Source: Halofilum ochraceum
GTDB lineage: Bacteria; Pseudomonadota; Gammaproteobacteria; XJ16; Halofilaceae
Assembly (NCBI RefSeq): GCF_001614315.2
Contig: NZ_LVEG02000016.1
Span: 1-64,000 of the forward strand
DNA length: 64,000 nucleotides
Direction of reading: 5' to 3'
Under the pieces are notes generated by a model. The model was not told the DNA's origin. It saw only the letters and a list, made by a program, of their open reading frames with translations, and did no database searches. Shown here piece after piece: positions 9,939-20,022 of the stretch. Positions within the stretch are counted from its first letter, which is position 1. Every line of letters starts with the position of its first letter. Position numbers and translations under genes: made by a program.

Positions 9939-10406
9939 TCAGATCCCGCAGACGATCCCGTTTTTCTCGAAGTAGCGCTGGTGGTATTCCTCGGCGCGGT
10001 AGAACTCGCCTGCCGGGACGATTTCGGTCGCGATCTGCCCTTTCACCCGGCCCGACCACTGCAGGTCCTCCTTCGAGGCCTCGGCCGCCGCGCGCTGATT
10101 CTCATCGATATAGAAGATCGCGGAGCGGTACTGGCTGCCGATATCCGGTCCCTGGCGATTCACCTGGGTCGGATCGTGGCATTGCCAGAAGGTTTCGAGG
10201 AGTTGCTCATACGACACCTGCGCCGGGTCCCAGGTCACACGGACCGCCTCGGCGTGGCCGGTGTCCTCGCGGCATACCTGCTTATAGCCCGGATTCTCGA
10301 CGTGCCCGCCGATGAAGCCGGACTCGACCCCGCTCACGCCACGCACCTGGCGGAACGCATGCTCTACATGCCAGAAACAGCCAGCGGCGAAGATTGCAGT
10401 CGCCAT
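9939..10406 (-). CDS. msrA: Peptide-methionine (S)-S-oxide reductase
   Basis: 155 residues with the catalytic [10 protein letters not shown] motif at residues 9-18 and the [18 protein letters not shown] and QYRSAIFY segments of MsrA. It is a compact cytosolic form. It reduces methionine-S-sulfoxide in proteins. The C-terminal resolving Cys is present in NGIVCGI. It appears monocistronic: a repeat element lies downstream, and the binding-protein gene ends 73 bp upstream. Confidence 0.95.
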   Translation of the reverse strand: MATAIFAAGCFWHVEHAFRQVRGVSGVESGFIGGHVENPGYKQVCREDTGHAEAVRVTWDPAQVSYEQLLETFWQCHDPTQVNRQGPDIGSQYRSAIFYIDENQRAAAEASKEDLQWSGRVKGQIATEIVPAGEFYRAEEYHQRYFEKNGIVCGI

Positions 10407-10479
10407 GGTCTCGATCTCCGATTGCCTGTGCCCATTATCACACGCCCCCCTGCGCGGGACCTACGGTCGCGCCGGCCCC

Positions 10480-11565
10480 CTACTCCGCCCCGGCCGCCAG
10501 CCAGGCGTCGAAGCGCTCGTCGAGTCGCTCGCGGGTGCGCGCGTACCAGGCCACGTCCTTCTCGATCGCCCGGTCCATGTGCAGGGGGTTGGTCGGCATG
10601 TGCGGGCGCATCAGCACGCCGGCCGTGGCGTGCTCACCGACGCGCCGGTTCGCCGATACCCGGGTCGGGCCGTAGGCGATATGGCGCGTCTGCTCCACCA
10701 GGGATTCGGTGCGGGTGGCAAAGCGGATGAACCGACGCGAGAGCTCGGGTCGCCCCGCGCCCCGGGGAACGCCCCAGACCTCGAGCTCATAGACCTGGGC
10801 ATCCCAGACGATCTCGATCGGTTGGTCGCGCACGACCGCGGCATCGAAGAACCGGCCGTTATAGCCCATGGCGAACGAGACGTCGGAGCGCAGCAGCAGT
10901 TCGACGGCCTCGGCCGGATCGCTCCACCAGACGATATCCTCGCGGATGCGGTCCAGCCGCTCGAACGCGAGCCGCATGCCGCGGTCGGTCGACAGCAGGC
11001 TGTAGAGATCCTCGGCCGGCACGCCGTAGGAGATCAGTGCCCATTCGAGCAGCGCATCGGGGCGACGATGGAACGCGCGCTGGCCCGGGAAGCGCTCCGG
11101 ATCGAAGAGGTGCTCGATCCGGTACGGCTGGGCGCCCGGAAAGGCCCGTTTGTCGAACGCGTAGACCACCGAGAACACGTTGTGGGCCACGCCGCAGCGG
11201 GTGAAACTGCCCTCGATGAAATCCCGTTCCGGCTGCGTACCATCCGGCGCCGCGGCCAGGCTGTTGCGATCGAACGGCTCCAGCAGCCCCTCCTCACAGG
11301 CCTGACGGTGGTCCGCCATGGTCATATCGGCGACATCCCACTCGGGGCGCCCGTTGGCCACCTGCTCGCGCAGCGGTTCGACGCCGCCCGCGTAGTCGGC
11401 GGTCTCGATCGGCACGCCGGTCTCCGCGGCGAACGGATCGAAATAGGCCTTGCGCTGGCTTTCCTCGTACACCCCGCCCCAGGTCGCGACGTGGAGCGGC
11501 TCGGGGTCGTCCTGGGCCAGCGCGGCCCCCCAGAAAAGCAGGCAGCAGAGCGCAACGGACCTCAT
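10480..11565 (-). CDS. Polyamine-type extracellular solute-binding protein, orphan
   Basis: 361 residues with a signal peptide (MRSVALCCLLFWGAALAQ) and then LHVATWGGVYEESQRKAYFDPF, the opening of PotD/PotF-type periplasmic binding proteins for spermidine or putrescine. The two-lobed fold continues to the C terminus. No ABC permease or ATPase is near. Its ATG overlaps the stop of the ClC gene upstream (ATGA), so it is translationally coupled to a chloride-channel homologue, an unexpected partner. The ligand could be a polyamine, another cationic or carboxylated small molecule, or it may act as a sensor. Confidence 0.8.
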   Translation of the reverse strand: MRSVALCCLLFWGAALAQDDPEPLHVATWGGVYEESQRKAYFDPFAAETGVPIETADYAGGVEPLREQVANGRPEWDVADMTMADHRQACEEGLLEPFDRNSLAAAPDGTQPERDFIEGSFTRCGVAHNVFSVVYAFDKRAFPGAQPYRIEHLFDPERFPGQRAFHRRPDALLEWALISYGVPAEDLYSLLSTDRGMRLAFERLDRIREDIVWWSDPAEAVELLLRSDVSFAMGYNGRFFDAAVVRDQPIEIVWDAQVYELEVWGVPRGAGRPELSRRFIRFATRTESLVEQTRHIAYGPTRVSANRRVGEHATAGVLMRPHMPTNPLHMDRAIEKDVAWYARTRERLDERFDAWLAAGAE

Positions 11566-13409
11566 GGCGCCGCGTGTTCCTCGCGTCGGATCCCGTACAT
11601 CGTATCCCGGTAGGCGCGCACGATGACCGACTGGGCGATCACGCCGACGATCCGGTTACTGTCGCCCTTTTCGAGCACCGGCAGCATCTCGCCGATATTC
11701 GATTCGGCGTGTTTCAGGGCCTCCCAGATCGACGTGTCGACCCGCAGGGCCTCATCGTCCCAGTCGGCGATGCTGTCGACGGTCGCGTTCGGCGCCCGCG
11801 CGATCGCGACCAGCAGGCGACTGAGGGTGATGGTGCCGAGATAGTTGCGTTCACGATCGATCAACTGCGCCTCCGTGGCCTCGGCGGCGATCAGCCGGTC
11901 GCGCAGCACGCCCAGCGATTCCCCGGGATGCGCCTCCACGAAATGCCGCGTGATGTATGCCTCGATCGTGCTGTGATCCAGCACGAGCTGATCACGTCCC
12001 ATGGTCAGGTCGCAGCCACGCGCCCGCAGGGCTTCGTCGAACATGGAACGGCCGAACAGGCGATAGGAGACGAGGTTGGCGAACACGACGCTGACCATGA
12101 CGGCCGTGGTCAATTCATAGTTCCGGGTCAGTTCGAACACGATCAGGATGGTGGTGATCGGCCCGCCGATGACCGGGCTGGTCACCGCCGCCATCCCGCA
12201 GATCGCGTAGACGCTGATCGAATCGGCGGCGCCCGGCACCAGCGGCGCCGCCACATAGCCGGCCAGCGCACCGTACAGCGCGCCAATGACCAGCGCCGGG
12301 CTGAAGCTGCCCCCGGCGAAGCCGAAGCCCAGGCAGAGCGCGGTGGCGATGATCTTCGCGACCAGCAGCAGACCCAGTTCACCCGCCGAGAAGGCCTCCG
12401 GGATGATCGCGAAGCGCAGGGTCTCCTTGCCGATCCCCAGCACCTCCGGCGTCCACAGCGCCATGATCCCGAGGGCGGCACCGGCCGCGGCCGGCCGGAA
12501 TGGCACCGGCAGGCGCGAGGCCCGGGCGAGACGCCCGGCCAGTATCACCGCGCGCATGAACGCGATGGCCACGAGTGCGCCGAGGATCCCGAGCACGATG
12601 AAGGCGCCGAACTCGGCCGGCGCGACCTCGGGCACCACGTTCACCCGGAACAGCGGCCGGGTCTCGAAGACGAAGTTGGTCAGGACGAAGCCGATGGTCG
12701 ACGCCACCGTGATCGGCGCGAAGGCCTTGAGCGAGTAATGCCTGAGGATGACCTCGTGGGCGAACAGGATCCCGGCGATGGGGGCATTGAACGCCGTCGA
12801 GATCGCCGAGGCCACGCCGCAGCCGATCCCGATCGTCCCGAGCGTGGCGCCGCCGGCGGGCATCCAGCGCGCGATCGCGGACCCCAGGGTTGCGCCGAGG
12901 TGGACCAGCGGCCCGTATTGGCCCACCGAGGCGCCGGCGCCGAGCGAGGCGATGGCCGCGCCGGCACTGGCGAGTCCCGCCCTTAGGCTCAAGCGGCCAT
13001 GACCACTCTGGGCGACCTCGATCACATCCGGCGGCCCATGCACGCGCCCGCCGGGCAGCACGTAGCGATTCAGCAGGCCGACCAGCAACCCGCCGGTGGC
13101 CAGAACCGCGACCGTCACCCAGGGCAGCCAACGCCAGTCACCATGGATCATGCGGCTGCGGGCCGAGACCCAGAGGACGTCATTGAGCCATTCGACGGCG
13201 AACACGAAACCGGTCGCGGCCAGCGACGCGAGACCACCGAGCACCAGGCCCAGCAGGCTGACCGCCAACGCGCGCCGCGCGACATTGGCCAGTCCCGCGG
13301 CCTGATCACGGAGGCGGACGAGGGCACTCACCCGCGACACCGCCATCCGGTTTGCCGATCGCGATCGAGTCTGCGCAATTCCCGGGTCCAGATCCTTGGC
13401 CGGCCACAT
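11562..13409 (-). CDS. ClC-family chloride transporter with CBS domains, lacking the gating glutamate
   Basis: 615 residues: a 10+ helix ClC membrane domain (about 45-455) followed by a tandem CBS region (about 475-610). The anion-site motifs are altered. The usual GREGP reads GQYGP (in GASVGQYGPLVHLG), so the gating/proton glutamate is Tyr, and the GSGIP position reads GRVHGPP. The GGSFSP motif is retained. In known ClC proteins loss of that Glu uncouples protons and gives ungated anion conduction, so this may be a chloride channel rather than an exchanger. It is followed by the overlapping binding-protein gene and preceded by a second, canonical ClC. An internal start at 13346 is also possible. 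Confidence 0.88.
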   Translation of the reverse strand: MWPAKDLDPGIAQTRSRSANRMAVSRVSALVRLRDQAAGLANVARRALAVSLLGLVLGGLASLAATGFVFAVEWLNDVLWVSARSRMIHGDWRWLPWVTVAVLATGGLLVGLLNRYVLPGGRVHGPPDVIEVAQSGHGRLSLRAGLASAGAAIASLGAGASVGQYGPLVHLGATLGSAIARWMPAGGATLGTIGIGCGVASAISTAFNAPIAGILFAHEVILRHYSLKAFAPITVASTIGFVLTNFVFETRPLFRVNVVPEVAPAEFGAFIVLGILGALVAIAFMRAVILAGRLARASRLPVPFRPAAAGAALGIMALWTPEVLGIGKETLRFAIIPEAFSAGELGLLLVAKIIATALCLGFGFAGGSFSPALVIGALYGALAGYVAAPLVPGAADSISVYAICGMAAVTSPVIGGPITTILIVFELTRNYELTTAVMVSVVFANLVSYRLFGRSMFDEALRARGCDLTMGRDQLVLDHSTIEAYITRHFVEAHPGESLGVLRDRLIAAEATEAQLIDRERNYLGTITLSRLLVAIARAPNATVDSIADWDDEALRVDTSIWEALKHAESNIGEMLPVLEKGDSNRIVGVIAQSVIVRAYRDTMYGIRREEHAAP

Positions 13410-13454
13410 TCTGCCACGATACCGCGGCGCGCGTTAGTAAGCGCACCGCCGCCG

Positions 13455-15227
13455 CTACTCCATCAGATCGGCGTTGTCTCGCGCTGCCCGAGCGATCTCC
13501 CGTGCGGTGATGACGCCGCGCAGGTCCTCGATCGCCAATGAACGCCCGACGATCACGATCTCGCTGCTGCTGGAGCGCAGCGCCCGCATCAGGACCGACC
13601 AGCGCATACCCGGCGGCACGAGCAGGAAATCGGTCCAGACGAGCTGCTCCGGGTCGTGATCGGCCAGCAGCCACGGCCGTTCCTCGTGCGCGAGGCCATG
13701 GATCTCGCCATCGCGTACGACGACGGCATAACGGGCCTCATGCTCGGCGGATCGGGTACGGCACCACTCGGTCAGGTGCTCGTACTCGACGATCTCGAAG
13801 TTGCGGCTCATGACCTTGCGCGCGTCCATGGTCACGGACATGGCCGCCTGCAGCCCCTGCGGAACCCCGCGCCCACGCCGCGCCAGTTTCAGCGTATAGA
13901 TGCTTTCGCTCACCAGGCGCACACGCACCACATAGGCGAGCGCCACCGTGGTGATAATCGGCAGGATCGCCGAGTAATCCAGCGTCTGCTCGAAGATCAT
14001 GGCGATGGCGGTGACGACCGCGGAGGTCGTCGCGCCGACCATACCGGCCATCCCGGCGACGGCGAACACGACCGGATCGACCTCGATGCCCGGCATCAGG
14101 AAGCCCGACAGTTCGGCCCAGGCGGCCCCGAGCGTCGCGCCCAGGAACAGCGACGGCGAGAACACCCCGCCCGAAGCCCCGGTCCCGAGGGTGAGCGCCG
14201 TTGCCAGCATCTTGGCGGCGAACAGCAGCAGCAGGAACAGGGGGTCCGTGAGGACGCCGCGCAACACATCGAGGATCGTGGCGTAACCGACTCCGGCGAC
14301 ATAGTACTCGCCGGTATACACCAGGAAGCCGTAGATCATGAGCCCGACGATGAACATCGCGCTCATGTGGCACAGGTAATCGTTATCGAACAGCCCGTTG
14401 AAGCGGTCTTCCATCCAGTAGATGGAGCGCACGAAGGCCGCAGCCGCCAACCCCGTCAGCAAACCGAACGGCACGCAAAGCAGCAGCTGGTACGTACCGA
14501 TCAGGTGGTCCGAGAACAGGTCGACGGAGGGGATCTCGAACGTCGGACCGATACCGGAATAGAGGCGCCCGATGAACGTGGCCGTCACGGTGGCGCTCGC
14601 GACCACGGCGATATTGAGCGCGCTGACCGAGACCAGCAGCAATTCGACCGCGAACGCGAGTCCGCCCAGCGGCGCGTTGAAGGTGGCGGCGATGCCGGCG
14701 GCCGCCCCGGCGCCGACCAGCACGATCCGCTGCCGGGCCGGCATCGCCCGGAAGCCGGCGGCCAGCGCCCCGAACGAGGAACCGATCTGGATAATCGGCC
14801 CTTCGCGCCCGACCGAGCCGCCGCTGCCGATGGATACCGCCGAGGCGAGCGCCTTCGCCACCACCGTGACGGGGCGGATACGACCCCCGTGGTAGTAAAT
14901 GGCGTGCATCACCTCGGGCACACCGCTCCCCCGCGACTCCGGCGACAGCGTATTGGTGATCCAGGTGACGATCGCCGCGCCGACGACAGGCACGAAGATG
15001 ACGCCCCAGCCCCACGGGCTCAGCGCCAAGTGTTCGTCGGGCTCGAAGTGAAAACCGAACTCGCCGTAGAACAGCAGGCTCTCGGAAAACGCGATCGTAC
15101 CCTGAAAGAGAATCGACCCGACGCCGGCGAGGATGCCGACGATCAGGGCCATGATGAACATGTCCCAGGCGGGCAGGAGGTCTTTTTCGTCGGTACGCGC
15201 GTACCGCTCTTTGTCCGGATCGCTCAT
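13455..15227 (-). CDS. ClC-family chloride/proton antiporter with C-terminal regulatory region
   Basis: 590 residues. The canonical selectivity motifs are GSGVPEV (about 118), GSVGREGPIIQIG (about 150, with the gating Glu) and GGVFSPSLF (about 360). Around 12 hydrophobic segments precede a cytosolic CBS-like tail (about 465-590, RKVMSRNFEIVEYEHL onward). It probably exchanges chloride for protons across the inner membrane. It lies 45 bp upstream of the atypical ClC on the same strand, giving a tandem pair of diverged paralogues. Confidence 0.92.
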   Translation of the reverse strand: MSDPDKERYARTDEKDLLPAWDMFIMALIVGILAGVGSILFQGTIAFSESLLFYGEFGFHFEPDEHLALSPWGWGVIFVPVVGAAIVTWITNTLSPESRGSGVPEVMHAIYYHGGRIRPVTVVAKALASAVSIGSGGSVGREGPIIQIGSSFGALAAGFRAMPARQRIVLVGAGAAAGIAATFNAPLGGLAFAVELLLVSVSALNIAVVASATVTATFIGRLYSGIGPTFEIPSVDLFSDHLIGTYQLLLCVPFGLLTGLAAAAFVRSIYWMEDRFNGLFDNDYLCHMSAMFIVGLMIYGFLVYTGEYYVAGVGYATILDVLRGVLTDPLFLLLLFAAKMLATALTLGTGASGGVFSPSLFLGATLGAAWAELSGFLMPGIEVDPVVFAVAGMAGMVGATTSAVVTAIAMIFEQTLDYSAILPIITTVALAYVVRVRLVSESIYTLKLARRGRGVPQGLQAAMSVTMDARKVMSRNFEIVEYEHLTEWCRTRSAEHEARYAVVVRDGEIHGLAHEERPWLLADHDPEQLVWTDFLLVPPGMRWSVLMRALRSSSSEIVIVGRSLAIEDLRGVITAREIARAARDNADLME

Positions 15228-15287
15228 GCGGGGGAGATGACGAAGGTTGCCCGTGACGGATGGAGGCCATCCGCCGGCCTGAATGAA

Positions 15288-15322
15288 ATCGCCCCGGCCC
15301 GCTGTGGGCGGACCGGGGCGAT
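15288..15322 (-). terminator. Stem-loop after the aldolase gene
   Basis: ATCGCCCCGG and CCGGGGCGAT form a perfect 10-bp stem, with a further GC-rich inner hairpin. On the minus strand it is followed by a short T-containing run. It lies 15 nt after the aldolase stop, so it probably ends that transcript before the ClC genes. Confidence 0.65.
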
Positions 15323-15337
15323 GGGGAAGTCAGCGGC

Positions 15338-16357
15338 TCAGGCCGCCTCTTCCATATCACTCGAGTAACGACCCAGCATCGCTTCGCTGTTGAGCTTCGC
15401 GCGCTGGAAGAGCGCGTTCTGCGCCGCCTCGGTGTTGCCGTCGTCGCCCCGCCAGGCCTGCATGACCGGTTCCTGCAGCGCGCGGGCGTAGGAGAAGCCG
15501 AGCTTCCAGGGCTGCTCGCCCAGGCGGTTCATGGCATCGAGATGCTGCGTGGCACGCACCGGCGACTGCCCACCGGAGAGGAAGACGATGCCGGGTACCG
15601 CGGCCGGCACAAGCTCGCGTGCCAGCGATACGGTTTCCTCGGCGACCTCTTCAACGCTCGCCTGCTCGGAACAGGCCTTGCCGGAGAGCACCATGCTGGC
15701 CTTGAGCAGCGAGCCCTCGAGCAGCACGTCCTGGCGGTGCATCTGGTTATACAGGTGATACCAGGTCTCGGCCGTGGCCTGGCGGCACTGTTCGATGGTG
15801 TGCTCGCCGTCGATCAAAACCTCAGGCTCGACGATCGGCACGATGTCCGCTTCCTGACAGAGCGCGGCGTAGCGGGCCAGCGCGTGCGCGTTCGCCTCCA
15901 TGCAGGCGGTGGTGGGCATGCCCTCGCCGATCGCGATGACGGACCGCCACTTGGCGAAGCGCGCGCCCAGCTCGTAGTACTCGGCGAGCCGCTCGCGCAG
16001 GCCATCCAGGCCCTCGGTGACCTTCTCCTCGCCAAACCCGGCGAGCGGCTTCGCGCCCTTGTCGACCTTGATCCCGGGCACCACGCCCTTGTCCGAAAGG
16101 ACCTTCGGCAGCGGCGTGCCGTCGCTCGCGCTCTGGCGAATGGTCTCGTCGAACAGGATGATACCGCTGAGGTAGCGCTCGATTTCGGGCGTGGTGAACA
16201 ACAGCCGGCGGTACGCCAGGCGGTTCTCCTCGGTCGATTCGACGTCGATTTCACGGAAACGCTTCGCGATCGTCGGCCCGCTCTCGTCGGCGGCAAGCAG
16301 CCCCTTGCCGGGCTCGACGAGCGCGTTGGCGACCGTGATCAGTTGACTGGTATTCAT
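15338..16357 (-). CDS. Class I fructose-bisphosphate aldolase
   Basis: 339 residues of the eukaryote-like class I aldolase family. GLLAADESGPTIAKRF lies near the N terminus, the Schiff-base lysine is in LEGSLLKASMV (about 220), and active-site residues are in EPEVLIDGEH and FLSGGQSPVRAT. It cleaves or forms fructose-1,6-bisphosphate without a metal ion. It appears to be a single gene with its own terminator. Class I enzymes of this type are patchily distributed in bacteria, often beside a class II enzyme elsewhere. Confidence 0.95.
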   Translation of the reverse strand: MNTSQLITVANALVEPGKGLLAADESGPTIAKRFREIDVESTEENRLAYRRLLFTTPEIERYLSGIILFDETIRQSASDGTPLPKVLSDKGVVPGIKVDKGAKPLAGFGEEKVTEGLDGLRERLAEYYELGARFAKWRSVIAIGEGMPTTACMEANAHALARYAALCQEADIVPIVEPEVLIDGEHTIEQCRQATAETWYHLYNQMHRQDVLLEGSLLKASMVLSGKACSEQASVEEVAEETVSLARELVPAAVPGIVFLSGGQSPVRATQHLDAMNRLGEQPWKLGFSYARALQEPVMQAWRGDDGNTEAAQNALFQRAKLNSEAMLGRYSSDMEEAA

Positions 16358-16562
16358 TGGAGAGGCCCTTCCCGTTTTATAGGTCTGAGATGCGCCGCCG
16401 CGGGCGCCTGGTGATCGCTGATCGGCTGCGGCGGATTATAGCAGCGGCCCAGCGGAACGGACTATGGCGCGACATGCCGCAGAAGGGCATCGGCCAGGCG
16501 GATCACTGGTGGGCCATACGGGGAGTCCGGTTACTCTCTGAGCGGACTGACCGCATGGCCCA

Positions 16563-16793
16563 CTAGGCGCCCTCGTCGTCCCACCACTCGGCGCGCGCGA
16601 GCCGCGCACGCAGTTCTTCGTCGCTGAAATCCGCGAGCATGGTCTGGGCTTCGGCGGCGTTGTCCGCCTCGAGCGCCAACCAGCAGACGCCGCTGTTGCC
16701 GGCGGCCGCGAACATCAGGGTGATCGCGCCATAGGAGCCCGCGGACACGGCGACCGTCCATTCCACGCCTTCGCCGTCATGGAAACGTCGCAT
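16563..16793 (-). CDS. Small conserved-looking protein of unknown function
   Basis: 76 residues starting MRRFHDGEGVEWTVAVSAGSYG, with a central hydrophobic strand region and an acidic C-terminal helix (SDEELRARLARAEWWDDEGA). There is no signal peptide, membrane anchor or metal motif. I do not recognise a named family. The codon composition matches that of its neighbours, it begins with ATG, and it lies 14 bp downstream of pssA, so it is probably co-transcribed with it. The 205 bp between this gene and aldolase holds no other visible feature. Confidence 0.65.
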   Translation of the reverse strand: MRRFHDGEGVEWTVAVSAGSYGAITLMFAAAGNSGVCWLALEADNAAEAQTMLADFSDEELRARLARAEWWDDEGA

Positions 16794-16807
16794 CCGCGGT
16801 CGCTCCC

Positions 16808-17671
16808 TCAGCGGCGACCGGCGCCGTCGTCGACATGCGGGCCGGGGTCGTTGCCGGCCCGTCCGTCCGAATCGTCAGCCGGCACGCCGGCCTCCGCTTC
16901 CGCGCCGGCGCCCGGATGGCGGCGTCCCCGGCGCCGCAGCCGCCGAAACGCCCACCACGCCGGCCCCGAAAGGGCGTACAGCGCGAAGCCGGCGAAGATC
17001 ACGACCGGCGGATCGATGGTCGCGAACACGAACAGCATGACCACGGCCAGCATGGTGATGAACGGCACGCGCCGGTGACCGCCGAGATCCTTGAAGCTGT
17101 AATACGGCAGGCTGGTGACCATCAGCAGTCCGGTGGCGAGGGTCACGACGAACGCGAGCGTCATCAGCTCCTGCCCGGAGATGCCGAAAGAGCGGGAAAC
17201 CCAGACCATGCCCACCATCACGGCGGCCGCCGAGGGGCTCGCCAGCCCCTGGAAAAAGCGCTTGTCGGCCTTGCCGACCTGGGTGTTGAAGCGGGCCAAG
17301 CGCAGCGCGCAGCAGGCCGTATAGATGAAGGCCACCAGCCATCCGAGCTGGCTCCAGCTCGCGGCGACATCGCCGACATTCTTGAGCGACCACTCGTAGA
17401 CGATCAGTGCCGGTGCCACGCCAAACGACACCATGTCCGACAGGCTGTCGTATTCGGCGCCGAAATCACTCTGGGTATCGGTCATGCGGGCGACGCGCCC
17501 ATCGAGCCCGTCGAGCACCATCGCGATGAGGATCGCGATCGCCGCCGGGGCGAAATTCCCCTGCAGGGCGGCCACGATGGCGAAGAAACCGGCGAACAGT
17601 GCGCCGGTCGTGAACAGGCTCGGCAACAGATAGATGCCGCGTCGGCGTTTGCGTTCATCCGCTGTATTCAA
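16808..17671 (-). CDS. pssA: CDP-diacylglycerol--serine O-phosphatidyltransferase
   Basis: 287 residues with the CDP-alcohol phosphotransferase signature DGLDGRVARM-TDTQSDFGAE-YDSLSD near residues 54-78 and about eight membrane segments. It makes phosphatidylserine from CDP-diacylglycerol and serine in the inner membrane. The C-terminal 55 residues are a low-complexity Arg/Gly/Asp tail. The TTG start at 17671 follows a GGGGAG ribosome site. The decarboxylase-like gene lies 18 bp upstream, the usual Psd-Pss pairing. Confidence 0.93.
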   Translation of the reverse strand: MNTADERKRRRGIYLLPSLFTTGALFAGFFAIVAALQGNFAPAAIAILIAMVLDGLDGRVARMTDTQSDFGAEYDSLSDMVSFGVAPALIVYEWSLKNVGDVAASWSQLGWLVAFIYTACCALRLARFNTQVGKADKRFFQGLASPSAAAVMVGMVWVSRSFGISGQELMTLAFVVTLATGLLMVTSLPYYSFKDLGGHRRVPFITMLAVVMLFVFATIDPPVVIFAGFALYALSGPAWWAFRRLRRRGRRHPGAGAEAEAGVPADDSDGRAGNDPGPHVDDGAGRR

Positions 17672-17689
17672 TGACGACTCCCCGGGGCA

Positions 17690-18307
17690 TCAGGCCCCGT
17701 GTACCAGTTGGCACAGCAGGGTCGCGCCCGCCTCCACCGACTCGCCCGATTGTACCGCGGGGGTACTGTCGGGCGGCAGATAGAGCGTGATGCGCCGGCC
17801 CCAGCCGGCCAATCCCCGCCGCTGCCCCTGACCGACCCGCTCGCCCGGCTGTACCGACCAGCGCAGCGGGCCGCGGGACAGGGGCGGACGGCTCACGGTG
17901 AAGACGACGTCATCGCCCTCGTCCGTGCGCAGATGGATGGCGAGGCGCTCGCCATCCACATGGCCCGGGATTTCGGGCCCGGCCCAGATCTGTACGATAC
18001 GGCCCTCGGCCGGACTGCAGAGGATGGCCGGGGCGATCCAGCCCTGCTGCACCACGACCGCGAGCGCGTCACGGCGCAGAAACGGGTCCTCGATCCGCTC
18101 CACCGCATCAATGCGGCCGTCCACCGGACTCACGATACCCAGCGGATGGGACGGCACACTGCGCTCCGGATCACGCCCGAGGACGTAGATGCCGGCACCG
18201 GCGAGGACCGCCAGAGCGACCAGCGCCGGCGAACCGCTGACCGCCGCGCCCAGACCGGCCAGGACCGCGATCCCGAACGGCAGGCGGAAGAGTGTCAGCA
18301 GGCGCAT
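17690..18307 (-). CDS. Phosphatidylserine decarboxylase-like protein lacking the pyruvoyl serine
   Basis: 205 residues with two N-terminal hydrophobic segments, then SPVDGRIDAVERI (conserved Asp loop) and the C-terminal LYLPPDSTPAVQSGESVEAG region of the short (type II) decarboxylases. These enzymes self-cleave at a Gly-Ser in an FGSRVDVYLP-type motif, and the Ser becomes pyruvoyl. Here the motif reads WGRRITLYLP, so Ser is Arg. The usual VHVNR segment with the catalytic His is replaced by IAPAI. It therefore should not self-process. It may be a non-catalytic paralogue, a scaffold for pssA or a decaying gene. The frame is intact and adjoins pssA and ilvC. Confidence 0.8.
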   Translation of the reverse strand: MRLLTLFRLPFGIAVLAGLGAAVSGSPALVALAVLAGAGIYVLGRDPERSVPSHPLGIVSPVDGRIDAVERIEDPFLRRDALAVVVQQGWIAPAILCSPAEGRIVQIWAGPEIPGHVDGERLAIHLRTDEGDDVVFTVSRPPLSRGPLRWSVQPGERVGQGQRRGLAGWGRRITLYLPPDSTPAVQSGESVEAGATLLCQLVHGA

Positions 18308-18335
18308 GGAGCTGGCCGCTGGCCGTTTCGTCCGC

Positions 18336-19517
<1,182 letters not shown>

Positions 19518-20009
19518 TCAGTACCTCAGGACCTTCTCGCCACGCGCGATGCCCGTCGCTCCGGACCGGGCCACCTCGAGGATCGTGTGCTCCCCGAGCG
19601 CGTTCATGAACGCGTCGATCTTCTGCCCGTCACCCGTCAGCTGGATGATGTAGCTCTTTTCCGTCACGTCGACGATCTGGCCGCGGAAGATGTCGACCAG
19701 GCTGCGGATCTCCTCGCGCCCGGTGCCCTCGGCGCGGACCTTGATCAACAGCAGCTCGCGCTCCACGTGGCTCGACTCGGTGAGATCGGACAGGCGCACC
19801 ACATCGACCAGCTTGTTCAGCTGTTTGGTGATCTGCTCGACGATCTCGTCCGTTCCGGAAGTCACGATCGTCATGCGCGAAAGCGAGCGATCGTTGGTCG
19901 GCGCGACCGTCACCGACTCGATGTTGTAGCCACGGGCGGAAAAAAGCCCGGACACGCGGGAAAGCGCGCCGGACTCGTTCTCCAGCAACAGGGATATGAT
20001 GTGCCGCAT
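19518..20009 (-). CDS. ilvN: Acetolactate synthase small (regulatory) subunit
   Basis: 163 residues with an N-terminal ACT domain (MRHIISLLLENESGALSRVSGLF) and the C-terminal domain of IlvN/IlvH proteins. It binds valine and activates and feedback-inhibits the large subunit. The gene starts 13 bp after the ilvB stop, so the two are co-expressed. Confidence 0.96.
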   Translation of the reverse strand: MRHIISLLLENESGALSRVSGLFSARGYNIESVTVAPTNDRSLSRMTIVTSGTDEIVEQITKQLNKLVDVVRLSDLTESSHVERELLLIKVRAEGTGREEIRSLVDIFRGQIVDVTEKSYIIQLTGDGQKIDAFMNALGEHTILEVARSGATGIARGEKVLRY

Positions 20010-20022
20010 TCGACGGGTTCCT

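Noticed and set aside
15228-15337. Fluoride (crcB) riboswitch before the ClC genes
   Set aside because: The conserved crcB pseudoknot sequences are not visible; the stem found is better explained as the aldolase terminator.
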